Program-made: the position numbers and the translations under genes | Assembly: GCF_003634615.1 (NCBI RefSeq) | Contig: NZ_RBKX01000001.1 | Span: 1,736,001 to 1,800,000 of the forward strand | Direction: 5' to 3' | DNA length: 64,000 nucleotides | From: Flavobacterium sp. 102 | GTDB lineage: Bacteria; Bacteroidota; Bacteroidia; Flavobacteriales; Flavobacteriaceae | Shown here: positions 8,701 to 15,983 of the stretch, piece by piece | Layout: every line of letters begins with the position of its first letter | Position numbering within the stretch: position 1 is the first letter of the stretch | Notes under the pieces: model-generated | Told to the model about the DNA's origin: nothing | Seen by the model: only the letters and a program-made list of their open reading frames with translations | Databases searched by the model: none

Positions 8701-10125
8701 ATGCTCTTTAATTCACTAGATTTTCTGCTTTTTTTTCCTCTGGTATGTATACTCTTTTTTGGGTTCCCAACAAAATACAGATGGCTGTTGTTGTTAGTAG
8801 CAAGTTGCTATTTTTATATGTATTTTATTCCAATATACATATTGATTTTGGCTGGTACTATTGTAATCGACTATTTTGCCGGTATACTCATTGAAAACAA
8901 CCAAGGAACAAAACGGCGGTTTTATTTAATAATGAGTTTGTTTGCCAATATATTGGTTTTGGCCGTTTTTAAATATTATAATTTCTTTATAGAAAATATT
9001 GAAGTTTTACTTGCGGCTTTAGGCAGTAAAAGCAATTTGCCTTATTTGTCCATTTTGCTGCCGGTAGGTTTGTCATTTCACACTTTTCAGGCGATGAGTT
9101 ACACCATAGAAGTATACAGAGGGAATCAAAAAGCCGAGAAACATTTCGGAATCTATGCGCTGTATGTAATGTTTTTTCCTCAACTTGTTGCCGGACCGAT
9201 TGAAAGACCACAAAATGTCTTGCATCAATTTCACGAAAAGAAATATTTTCTGTATGAGAACTTTGCCAAAGGGTTCAAACTCATTATTTGGGGTTTTTTT
9301 ATGAAAGTAGTGGTTGCCGATCGATTAGCACTTTATGTCAATGCGGCTTACAATAATGTAGACAATCATAATGGTTCAACGCTACTGCTGGCAACAGTCT
9401 TTTTTTCCTTCCAAATCTATTGTGACTTTGCCGGATACTCATCCATTGCCATTGGTACAGCAAAAATTATGGGTTTTGATTTGATGACCAATTTTAACCG
9501 ACCTTATTTTGCCAAAACCATTTCTGAATTCTGGAAAAGATGGCACATTTCACTTAGTACTTGGTTTAGAGATTATTTGTACTTGCCGCTTGGTGGTAAT
9601 AAAGTATCCAGAAACAGATGGTATTTCAATTTGTTTTTCGTCTTTTTGGTCAGCGGAATATGGCATGGCGCCAATTGGACGTTTTTTATTTGGGGCGCAT
9701 TGAATGGAGCCTATTTAGTCATTGCCATAGTCACTCAAAGGTATCGCAACAAATTTAATGATGCTACCGGATTATCAAGGAACAGAACTTTTTTTACCGC
9801 AATACAAATCATTACAACATTTATTCTGAGTTCATTTGCTTGGATATTTTTTAGAGCTAATAATGTTCAGGAAGCTTTCACGATTGTAGAAAAAATAGGA
9901 ACCGATTTGTCCACCGATTTATTTGTAAAATGGGATGTGTTTTTTGGGGTGTTTATTGGGTTGTCTGTTTTGATTTTAAAGGAGTTCAGGGATGAGTTTT
10001 TGCTGAACAAACTTTCGTTTTTAAAGAAACCAAATGTGAGTATACTATTTTATGCCTTTATCGTGGCACTGATATTATTAATGGGCGTTTTTGATGAAGG
10101 GCAATTTATTTATTTCCAATTTTAA
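8701..10125 (+). CDS. MBOAT family membrane O-acyltransferase (AlgI/DltB-like)
   Basis: A 474-residue multi-pass inner-membrane protein. MBOAT hallmarks are FPQLVAGPIERP near residue 160, GFFMKVVVADRLA near 200, YCDFAGYSSIAIG near 240, FWKRWHISLSTWFRDYLY with His282, and SGIWHGANWTF with the catalytic His322. Such proteins pass an acyl group, normally acetyl, across the membrane for O-acylation of an extracellular polymer, working with a periplasmic SGNH-type partner; the next gene, 6 bases on, encodes one. The pair is set apart by a 199-base upstream gap and a downstream terminator-like hairpin, so it probably forms its own transcript. The acceptor is presumably the polysaccharide made here. 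Confidence 0.9.
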   Translation: MLFNSLDFLLFFPLVCILFFGFPTKYRWLLLLVASCYFYMYFIPIYILILAGTIVIDYFAGILIENNQGTKRRFYLIMSLFANILVLAVFKYYNFFIENIEVLLAALGSKSNLPYLSILLPVGLSFHTFQAMSYTIEVYRGNQKAEKHFGIYALYVMFFPQLVAGPIERPQNVLHQFHEKKYFLYENFAKGFKLIIWGFFMKVVVADRLALYVNAAYNNVDNHNGSTLLLATVFFSFQIYCDFAGYSSIAIGTAKIMGFDLMTNFNRPYFAKTISEFWKRWHISLSTWFRDYLYLPLGGNKVSRNRWYFNLFFVFLVSGIWHGANWTFFIWGALNGAYLVIAIVTQRYRNKFNDATGLSRNRTFFTAIQIITTFILSSFAWIFFRANNVQEAFTIVEKIGTDLSTDLFVKWDVFFGVFIGLSVLILKEFRDEFLLNKLSFLKKPNVSILFYAFIVALILLMGVFDEGQFIYFQF

Positions 10126-10131
10126 GTCTAG

Positions 10132-11040
10132 ATGAAAAGAGAAAAAAGGATTTCAATTCTAAAAAAAGCACTATTGTTTGTGATTGTATTAGTTACTATT
10201 GATGTGTGTTCCGGTTTTATTTTTGACTCATTGTATTCAAATTCTAAATCGGGAGTTGCTTATCAAGAGAATCAAGTATTCAATAAAACAAATGATAGTA
10301 TCTTGATTTTCGGATCTTCAAGAGCTGCGTTTCATTACAAACCGGATATTATTTCAGAAAGAACCGGTCTGACTTGTTATAATGCCGGGAGAGAAGGTAT
10401 GGGGATTTATTTTCACTATGCCGCACTTTTAGCAACCTTAGAGCGATACAGCCCTAAAGTAGTCGTTTTGGATTTAGACTTTAGAGATGTTTATGATAGA
10501 GGCGGCAATTTTGGTGAAGATGTTTTTAGTGATTTAGCGCCTTTCTACGGAAAAGTTAATGCAGAATTTGATAATTACATCAGTAGAAACTGGTATGATG
10601 GTATTTTTTACCGTTCCAATTTACTCAAATACAATAAGAAATTTTTTAATATACTTACGGCCAATGTTGTTAAAAACAATGATAACTTCAAAGGATATAT
10701 CCCACTAAAAGGAGAATGGAATGGAGAAGACAAGGTATTGAAAAATGATACTTTTACCATTGGACCTGAGTTGATTAAAACAATAAATCTATTTATCACT
10801 AAAGCCCAATCAAAAAATATTAAAGTTATTTTGGTGATTTCACCAACGTTCAAAAAAATAAAACCGGAGTTTTTTACTATTGCCAATGAAATAGCTGCCC
10901 AAAACAAAGTCAAGTTGGTTGATTATTCTACTGCAGAAGAGTTTGTAAGTCAAAAAACTCTTTTTCATGATTCGGAACATTTAAACGACAAAGGAGCTTT
11001 ACTGTTCTCCAAAGAAGTGGCAAATCAAATCAAACCTTGA
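10132..11040 (+). CDS. Membrane-anchored SGNH-hydrolase-like partner of the MBOAT protein
   Basis: 302 residues. An N-terminal signal anchor (about residues 13-32) is followed by a periplasmic domain. ILIFGSSRA near residue 62 provides the block I serine, YNAGREGMG near 79 resembles the block II Gly region, and HDSEHLNDKG at the C-terminus gives the Asp280/His283 pair of an SGNH/GDSL fold. This matches AlgJ/AlgX/DltD-type partners that receive the acyl group from an MBOAT protein and place it on the polymer, which the adjacent upstream gene supports. A simple esterase is the alternative. Confidence 0.75.
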   Translation: MKREKRISILKKALLFVIVLVTIDVCSGFIFDSLYSNSKSGVAYQENQVFNKTNDSILIFGSSRAAFHYKPDIISERTGLTCYNAGREGMGIYFHYAALLATLERYSPKVVVLDLDFRDVYDRGGNFGEDVFSDLAPFYGKVNAEFDNYISRNWYDGIFYRSNLLKYNKKFFNILTANVVKNNDNFKGYIPLKGEWNGEDKVLKNDTFTIGPELIKTINLFITKAQSKNIKVILVISPTFKKIKPEFFTIANEIAAQNKVKLVDYSTAEEFVSQKTLFHDSEHLNDKGALLFSKEVANQIKP

Positions 11041-11064
11041 GAATGACAATTTCAAAAGACTTTT

Positions 11065-11098
11065 AGGAATTATATTAATTGTAGTATTCCTTTTTTTT
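11065..11098 (+). terminator. Weak rho-independent terminator after the MBOAT/SGNH pair
   Basis: AGGAAT (11065-11070) can pair with ATTCCT (11086-11091) over a 15-base loop, followed by an uninterrupted run of T that reaches 11098. The stem is short, so efficiency is doubtful, but its place 24 bases after the SGNH stop codon fits the end of that transcript. Confidence 0.45.
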
Positions 11099-11105
11099 AC
11101 TTTTG
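11098..11105 (+). promoter_or_regulatory. Candidate -7 box (TACTTTTG) upstream of the acyl cassette
   Basis: TACTTTTG matches the Bacteroidota -7 consensus TAnnTTTG. A TTG at 11079-11081 lies 16 bases upstream, one base short of the 17-23 spacing reported for Flavobacterium -33/-7 promoters. The first acyl carrier protein gene starts 48 bases downstream. It directly follows the terminator-like hairpin, so the acyl cassette may have its own promoter. Chance matches are fairly common at this base composition. Confidence 0.4.
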
Positions 11106-11152
11106 AATGATAATTTTTATACCTAGTTTAGCAACATAAAATAAGAGAACAA

Positions 11153-11380
11153 ATGGAAAAAGAACTTTTTGAACAATTGGAAGATATTTTAGAATTGGAT
11201 CCTGGAACTGTAACACTTACAGACACTTTTAGAGATTATGATAACTGGGATTCTATGGCTAATCTTTCGGTTATTGCCATGCTTGATGACTCTTTTGGCG
11301 TTCACATTGCCTCGCAAGATTTTAAAAATCTGATTACAGTAGGTGATTTGGCTGAAGAAGTTAAAAAAAGAATGGCCTAA
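11153..11380 (+). CDS. Acyl carrier protein, copy 1
   Basis: A 75-residue acidic helical protein. DNWDSMANLSVIAML contains the DSM motif whose Ser34 would carry the 4'-phosphopantetheine arm. The length and helix pattern are those of stand-alone acyl carrier proteins, but it is not the housekeeping AcpP, whose motif region usually reads DSLDTVEL-like and which sits with fab genes. It opens a run of genes for chain condensation, ketoreduction and activation. Expected role: cytoplasmic carrier of the growing acyl chain that ends up on a sugar. No carrier synthase gene is visible, so the cellular phosphopantetheinyl transferase must load it. Confidence 0.88.
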   Translation: MEKELFEQLEDILELDPGTVTLTDTFRDYDNWDSMANLSVIAMLDDSFGVHIASQDFKNLITVGDLAEEVKKRMA

Positions 11381-11417
11381 AGATTTATTCATTTGATGGT
11401 AATACTTCAATGATAGT

Positions 11418-12161
11418 ATGAATTCACTTTTTAGTTTAAATAATAAAACAATTTTGGTTACCGGTGCTTCCTCGGGCATCGGTCGTTCTGTTTCCGAAAT
11501 GTTAGCCCATCAAGGCGCAACCGTAATCATGACTGCCAGAAATGAAGAGCGTTTACAAATCACATTACAATCATTACCCAAAGGAAACCACCAATATTTT
11601 TCAACTGATTTAACGTCTGATGAAGCTATTAAGGAATTAGTAGCCCAATTGCCGGCTTTGGATGGCATCATATTAAATGCCGGTATGGTCAAAACTGTTC
11701 CGGTACAATTTATCAAACGGGATGACTTGGATTATATGTTTGATTTGATGCTGCACAGCTCTATTTTGTTACTCCAACAACTTTTAAAAAGTAAAAAGCT
11801 TAAACCCGAAGCCTCGGTATGTTTTATCTCTTCGGTAGCTTCTCAAAAAATAACCATAGGTAATGCTATTTACAGTGCTGCAAAAGGCGCTTTGAATTCG
11901 TTTACCAAATCTTTAGCGTTAGAAGTAGCGCCAAAGCAAATTAGGGTTAATGCGATTTTACCGGGTATGGTGCAAACAGCCATTTTAGAATCCGGTACCA
12001 TTTCTGAGGAACAATTGCAAGCCCATTTAAAAAATTACCCTTTAGGTCGATTTGGTCAACCTGAAGATATTGCCGGTTTAACCGTTTATTTGATGGCCGA
12101 CGTTTCCAAATGGATGACCGGAAGCCTTCTGACTTTAGACGGCGGCTACACCTTGAAATAA
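11418..12161 (+). CDS. SDR family oxidoreductase, FabG-like ketoreductase 1
   Basis: A 247-residue classical short-chain dehydrogenase/reductase. It has the TGASSGIG cofactor loop at residues 15-22, LNAGM near 87, Ser138/139 in FISSVAS, and the catalytic YSAAK with Tyr152 and Lys156. C-terminal PGMVQTAIL and the G-x-x-L-T-L-D-G-G-Y ending are FabG-like. Next to an acyl carrier protein and KAS III genes, the likely reaction is NAD(P)H-dependent reduction of a 3-oxoacyl-ACP to a 3-hydroxyacyl-ACP. A sugar dehydrogenase role is the alternative. It begins 37 bases after the carrier protein gene and ends 3 bases before the acyltransferase gene. Confidence 0.85.
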   Translation: MNSLFSLNNKTILVTGASSGIGRSVSEMLAHQGATVIMTARNEERLQITLQSLPKGNHQYFSTDLTSDEAIKELVAQLPALDGIILNAGMVKTVPVQFIKRDDLDYMFDLMLHSSILLLQQLLKSKKLKPEASVCFISSVASQKITIGNAIYSAAKGALNSFTKSLALEVAPKQIRVNAILPGMVQTAILESGTISEEQLQAHLKNYPLGRFGQPEDIAGLTVYLMADVSKWMTGSLLTLDGGYTLK

Positions 12162-12164
12162 ATT

Positions 12165-12797
12165 ATGAGAAACTTAGTAATAATTGGAGCCAGTGGTTTT
12201 GCCAGAGAAATGTACGATTTGGCCTTGGCTTGTTATGGCAATCAATCCGATTTCAGCATTAAAGGATTTTTAAGTGACAATCCATCCAATATTGAAGAAT
12301 TAGGCTATCCGCCGGTTTTGAATACCGTAACCGATTATGAGCCTGTTGATGGCGATGTTTTTTTCTGCGCCATAGGAAACTTGTACCACAGAAGAAAAAC
12401 AGTCGAAATCATTTTGTCGAAAGGCGGGAAATTTATCAATCTGATTCACCCGACAGCCATTGTTTCTCCCAGTGTAAAATTGGGAATAGGAATAGGCATC
12501 AAATCATTTTGTGTTTTAGCCAGTGATGTTACCGTTGAAGATTTTACTTTTTTGCAAAGTTCTGTAATTATGGGACATGACGTTCATATTGGACGCTTTT
12601 GTCAAGTGAATTCGTTTTCATTTTTTGCCGGTTATGTTCGTGTACACGATATGGTTTCCATCAATGCAGGTGTCAGAATTATACAAAATATAGTGGTCGA
12701 AGAAGAAGCGGTTGTCGGTATTGGCAGCGTAGTTTTGCGTCGTGTGAAAAAAAATACTACCGTCTTCGGAAATCCTGCCAAACGAATAGTAATGTAG
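12165..12797 (+). CDS. PglD/NeuD-like aminosugar N-acyltransferase (left-handed beta-helix)
   Basis: 210 residues. An N-terminal PglD-type Rossmann domain (LVIIGASGFAREMYDLA) is followed by hexapeptide repeats of a left-handed beta-helix from about residue 90. IMGHDVHIGRFCQVN near residue 128 holds the His that acts as base in PglD-type enzymes; FGNPAKRIVM closes the fold. PglD acetylates the 4-amino group of UDP-linked 2,4-diamino sugars using acetyl-CoA. Here the gene sits inside a run of acyl-ACP genes, so I infer that the donor may be a hydroxyacyl thioester made by the neighbours. PglC-, PglE- and PglF-like enzymes at 18074-21839 would supply and use the sugar nucleotide. Confidence 0.82.
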   Translation: MRNLVIIGASGFAREMYDLALACYGNQSDFSIKGFLSDNPSNIEELGYPPVLNTVTDYEPVDGDVFFCAIGNLYHRRKTVEIILSKGGKFINLIHPTAIVSPSVKLGIGIGIKSFCVLASDVTVEDFTFLQSSVIMGHDVHIGRFCQVNSFSFFAGYVRVHDMVSINAGVRIIQNIVVEEEAVVGIGSVVLRRVKKNTTVFGNPAKRIVM

Positions 12798-12815
12798 GTT
12801 AATAAACCCTTAAAT

Positions 12816-13799
12816 ATGTCTTTTTACCATTTTAATAACGTCAAAATTTCAGGTATAGCCTCAGCTATTCCAAAGCAAGCACGTTCGGTAGATTTGCAAA
12901 CAGCTTCAGATTTAGGTTATGCCGCTGCTACCAATTTATTGGAAACCAAAAGCATAGACCGAACCCAGCTGGGATTCATCATTTTTCTGACCAAAACACC
13001 CGATTACAGAAGTCCGGCGTCCGCTATAGTGTTGCAACACCGTTTGCAACTTCCGAAGGATTGTTTGGCTTATGATATCAACTTGGGTGCGGTTGGCTTT
13101 ATCGCCGGATTACAATTGGGCTGTTCTTTGTTAAATGGTTTAAATGCCACAAAAGGATTGGTGATTATAGGCGATACTAACAGCAAGCAGATAGCCGAAA
13201 AAGATCCGCTTTTTTACCATTTTGGAGATGCAGCAACGGCTATTCTTTTAGAAAAAGAGAAAGCTACACCAATTCATATTCAGTCATTTTCACGAGGGGA
13301 TGCCTACGAGACTTACATAATTCCCGGTGGTGCTTTTAGAACTAATGAAAAGCGAGAAAGTTATGACTTGTCAAGCCTTCCGACTGCCGGAACGTTTAAC
13401 CAATTGAACTACGACAAACAAAGAATGCATCAATTCTTTGCTGAAAAAATACCAAGTGATTTGACCGATTTTATGGTTAAATCTAATGGACAAATTTCCT
13501 CTTATGATGTGTTGGCTTTCCAACAATCTAATGCAGAAATGAATCTGGAAATTATTAAAAACGCAGGTTTTGATCAATCTCAATTACAATCCAATTTTAA
13601 AAATTTTGCCGATTGCTCCGGTTCCTCGATACCCTTATTGATTTCGGGTATCAATGAGAAAAAAAGAATTTTAGCTTGTGCTTATGGCGAAGGATTGTCT
13701 TGGGGTTTTGCCGATTTTTATTTGGAAGAAAATACGGTTTTACCCTTAATTGAAACCGATGACTATTTTGCAGAAGGTTTTGTAACTCATGAAATTTAA
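12816..13799 (+). CDS. KAS III-like protein lacking the catalytic triad (non-catalytic partner?)
   Basis: 327 residues with a ketoacyl-ACP synthase III (FabH-type thiolase) fold, clearly related to the next gene. Collinear stretches are GIASAIPK, SDLGYAA, TPDYRSPAS, YDINLGAVGFIAGLQ, FHFGDAATAILLEK-like and SIPLLI. The catalytic residues are gone: Ala92 replaces the nucleophilic Cys, Gln236 the His, and Asp266 the Asn of the FabH Cys-His-Asn triad. It also lacks about 25 residues near the N-terminus (the FGEENVVKFKEMTG segment of the neighbour). The frame is intact and the hydrophobic core is kept, so it is probably a functional non-catalytic subunit. PqsB of the P. aeruginosa PqsB-PqsC pair is a known example of an inactive FabH-like partner. 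Confidence 0.88.
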   Translation: MSFYHFNNVKISGIASAIPKQARSVDLQTASDLGYAAATNLLETKSIDRTQLGFIIFLTKTPDYRSPASAIVLQHRLQLPKDCLAYDINLGAVGFIAGLQLGCSLLNGLNATKGLVIIGDTNSKQIAEKDPLFYHFGDAATAILLEKEKATPIHIQSFSRGDAYETYIIPGGAFRTNEKRESYDLSSLPTAGTFNQLNYDKQRMHQFFAEKIPSDLTDFMVKSNGQISSYDVLAFQQSNAEMNLEIIKNAGFDQSQLQSNFKNFADCSGSSIPLLISGINEKKRILACAYGEGLSWGFADFYLEENTVLPLIETDDYFAEGFVTHEI

Positions 13800-13802
13800 G
13801 CT

Positions 13803-14876
13803 ATGCTGACAGGACAATTTCAAAATATTAAAATAGCAGGCTTATCAGTAGCAGTACCAATGGATAAAGTTCCCGTTGAGCTTTTTTATGATGTTTTCGG
13901 TGAAGAGAATGTGGTGAAATTTAAGGAAATGACCGGAGTTCATTCGGTTTCGAGAGCAAAGCCTAAACAAACAGCTTCCGATTTAGGTTATGAAGCCGCG
14001 GAAGATGTTTTGAATAAATCTGAACTTTCTAAAAAAGATATCGGGATTCTAATTTTCGTAAGTCAAAAACCGGATTATCGTGTCCCTTCGACTGCTTTTG
14101 TACTTCACAAACGTCTCGGGCTTTCCGAAAATTGTTTGTGCTTTGATTTAAATTTGGCCTGTTCCGGATTTATTTTCGGTTTGCAAACGATACTTTCCTT
14201 GTTGGAGAATTCGAGTTCAAAAGCCGCTTTGCTCATTACCGGCGATACTTCGGTGAAAACATTGTCGCCTCATGACCGAACAATGGTCATGCTTTTTGGC
14301 GATAGCGGTTCGGCCACTTTACTGGAAAAAACGACGGTTCCAACGCCAATCAAGTTGGCTTTTCGTACTGATGGCGATCGCTTTAAAAGTATTATTACAC
14401 CTTCAGGCGCTTACCGAAATCGTTACGCACCAAAGGAGCGCGTGGCTTGGAGTGACGGTATTTTGCGTTCTGATTATGATACCCACATGAAAGGGATGGA
14501 TGTTTTTGGTTTTTCGATTACTGATGTGCCTTTGTTGATGAAAGACTTCCTGACTGTTCAAGAAAAAACGCCCGAAGACTATGATTACTTCATTCTGCAT
14601 CAGGCCAATAATTATATTTTGAAGCAGTTGTCTCGAAAATTGAAAATTCAGACCGAGAAAATTCCGGTTTCGTTAGATCGTTTCGGGAACAACAGTAGTA
14701 ACTCGATTCCGTTAGTATTAGCAGATCATTTCGGATTAAAAAAGCAAGGGAATATTAAGATATTTATCTGTGGTTTTGGTGCAGGTTTGTCATTGGCTTG
14801 CGGTGATTTGACCATTGATACGGCTGTCATTAATCCATTAATTGAAACCGATTCTTACTATAAAGAAGCCTATTGA
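13803..14876 (+). CDS. KAS III-like condensing enzyme, catalytically intact
   Basis: A 357-residue FabH-type 3-oxoacyl-ACP synthase III. The triad is complete: Cys120 in NLACSGFIFG, His266 in FILHQANNYI and Asn296 in DRFGNNSSNSIP. SFxDxGSAT-like FGDSGSATLLEK and the C-terminal FGAGLSLACGDL glycine loop are present. Expected reaction: decarboxylative Claisen condensation of an acyl thioester starter with malonyl-ACP. It starts 3 bases after its inactive paralogue, so the two are almost certainly co-translated in similar amounts. Both end with a similar LPLIETD(S/D)YF or NPLIETDSYY tail, which argues that they arose by tandem duplication and then diverged. Confidence 0.9.
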   Translation: MLTGQFQNIKIAGLSVAVPMDKVPVELFYDVFGEENVVKFKEMTGVHSVSRAKPKQTASDLGYEAAEDVLNKSELSKKDIGILIFVSQKPDYRVPSTAFVLHKRLGLSENCLCFDLNLACSGFIFGLQTILSLLENSSSKAALLITGDTSVKTLSPHDRTMVMLFGDSGSATLLEKTTVPTPIKLAFRTDGDRFKSIITPSGAYRNRYAPKERVAWSDGILRSDYDTHMKGMDVFGFSITDVPLLMKDFLTVQEKTPEDYDYFILHQANNYILKQLSRKLKIQTEKIPVSLDRFGNNSSNSIPLVLADHFGLKKQGNIKIFICGFGAGLSLACGDLTIDTAVINPLIETDSYYKEAY

Positions 14877-14886
14877 TTTTGAGATG

Positions 14887-14913
14887 GCCGTTTGTTTTAT
14901 AGGTAAAAACGGC
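14887..14913 (+). repeat. Inverted repeat, possible attenuator, between KAS III and ACP 2
   Basis: GCCGTTT (14887-14893) pairs with AAACGGC (14907-14913) over a 13-base loop and is followed by a TTACTTTTA stretch. It starts 11 bases after the KAS III stop in the 90-base gap before the second carrier protein gene. It might act as a weak terminator, or tune the carrier protein level relative to the enzymes. The T tract is interrupted, so full termination is unlikely. Confidence 0.35.
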
Positions 14914-14966
14914 TTACTTTTACCACTTAATTTATTTTAATAATACAGCCTAACAGATATACAAAA

Positions 14967-15206
14967 ATGAATGTCTTAGAAAATTACAATTCTGTTTTTA
15001 GTTCCGTTTTTAATGTTGATGAATCGGTGTTGAGTGATGATTTCAGCGCTACCAGTGTTGATAATTGGGATTCTATTACCCAATTGAGTTTGGTTACCGC
15101 CATGGAAGATACTTTTGATATTATGCTCGATCCGGAAGATATTTTGAACTTTAAATCGTATGCAGTTGGTAAAGAAATTGTCGCCAAATATGGTGTAAAC
15201 TTCTAA
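14967..15206 (+). CDS. Acyl carrier protein, copy 2
   Basis: 79 residues. DNWDSITQLSLVTAM holds the DSI motif with Ser36 as the phosphopantetheine attachment site, followed by an acidic helix (MEDTFDIMLDPEDI). It is clearly related in motif to copy 1 at 11153, yet differs over most of its length, so the two probably serve different steps or partners. It lies 10 bases before the second ketoreductase-like gene, repeating the ACP-SDR order of the first half of the cassette. Confidence 0.88.
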   Translation: MNVLENYNSVFSSVFNVDESVLSDDFSATSVDNWDSITQLSLVTAMEDTFDIMLDPEDILNFKSYAVGKEIVAKYGVNF

Positions 15207-15216
15207 AACTATTTTT

Positions 15217-15972
15217 ATGAAGAGCAATAGAATTTTGGAAGGCAAAATTTGCTTAGTGACAGGAACCAATCGCGGCATCGGGAAATCGATTGTGGAAAGA
15301 TACGCCGAAGAAGGTGCTATTGTTTTTGCGAATGCCCGAAAAGAAGCTTCCTTAGACGATTGGGCAAAAGACTGTTCGGAAAAATACAGCACGACTGTAA
15401 TTCCGCTCTATTTTGATGTCACTGATGCTATTGCTTGTAAAACCGCAATTCTGAAAATAAAATCGGATTATGGTCGTATCGATGTTTTAGTTAACAATGC
15501 GGGAATGGTTACCTATGAATTGTTACCAATGATTGATTTTGACAAATTGAGAACGATGTTTGATATCAATGTCATTGCGATGATTCAGTTGGTACAGCTC
15601 GCTTCTCGTGTGATGTCGCGTCAAAAAAGCGGCTCGATCATTAACATGTCGAGCATCGTTGGTGTGCAAGGTGTTAAAGGTCAGTTAGGTTATTCTGCTA
15701 CTAAAGGTGCTGTGATTTCATTGACAAAATCGGCTGCGAAAGAACTGATAGAACACAATATTCGTGTCAATGCCATTGCTCCGGGAATGGTTGGCACCGA
15801 AAGATTTACCCAAGTTTTTGAAGAAAAATTTAAAGATAAAATTTCCAATATAGGAATAGGAAGATTAGCTGAACCTAACGAGATTGCAGATGTTTGCGTG
15901 TTTTTGGCTTCAGACCTTTCCACTTATGTAACCGGTCAAATCATTGGAGTTGACGGTTCGACTTCATTTTAA
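15217..15972 (+). CDS. SDR family oxidoreductase, FabG-like ketoreductase 2
   Basis: A 251-residue classical SDR with cofactor loop TGTNRGIG (residues 15-22), NNAGM near 93, Ser145/146 in NMSSIVG, and catalytic YSATK with Tyr159 and Lys163. APGMVGTERF and the GQIIGVDGS ending are FabG-like. It is more FabG-like than the SDR at 11418. With its own adjacent carrier protein it repeats the first ACP-SDR module, which would fit two separate ketoreduction events or different chain positions. It precedes the acyl-activating gene by 11 bases. Confidence 0.86.
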   Translation: MKSNRILEGKICLVTGTNRGIGKSIVERYAEEGAIVFANARKEASLDDWAKDCSEKYSTTVIPLYFDVTDAIACKTAILKIKSDYGRIDVLVNNAGMVTYELLPMIDFDKLRTMFDINVIAMIQLVQLASRVMSRQKSGSIINMSSIVGVQGVKGQLGYSATKGAVISLTKSAAKELIEHNIRVNAIAPGMVGTERFTQVFEEKFKDKISNIGIGRLAEPNEIADVCVFLASDLSTYVTGQIIGVDGSTSF

Positions 15973-15983
15973 ATACAAAGCCT

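Noticed and set aside
12816..13799. Calling the first KAS III gene a pseudogene
   Set aside because: No frameshift or stop, core motifs kept, tight spacing to the active partner; all three catalytic residues are replaced but the rest of the fold is conserved, which fits a non-catalytic subunit.
14976..15392. A 138-codon open frame on the - strand across ACP 2 and SDR 2
   Set aside because: It covers the conserved ACP serine motif and SDR cofactor loop in antisense; the + strand genes are clear.
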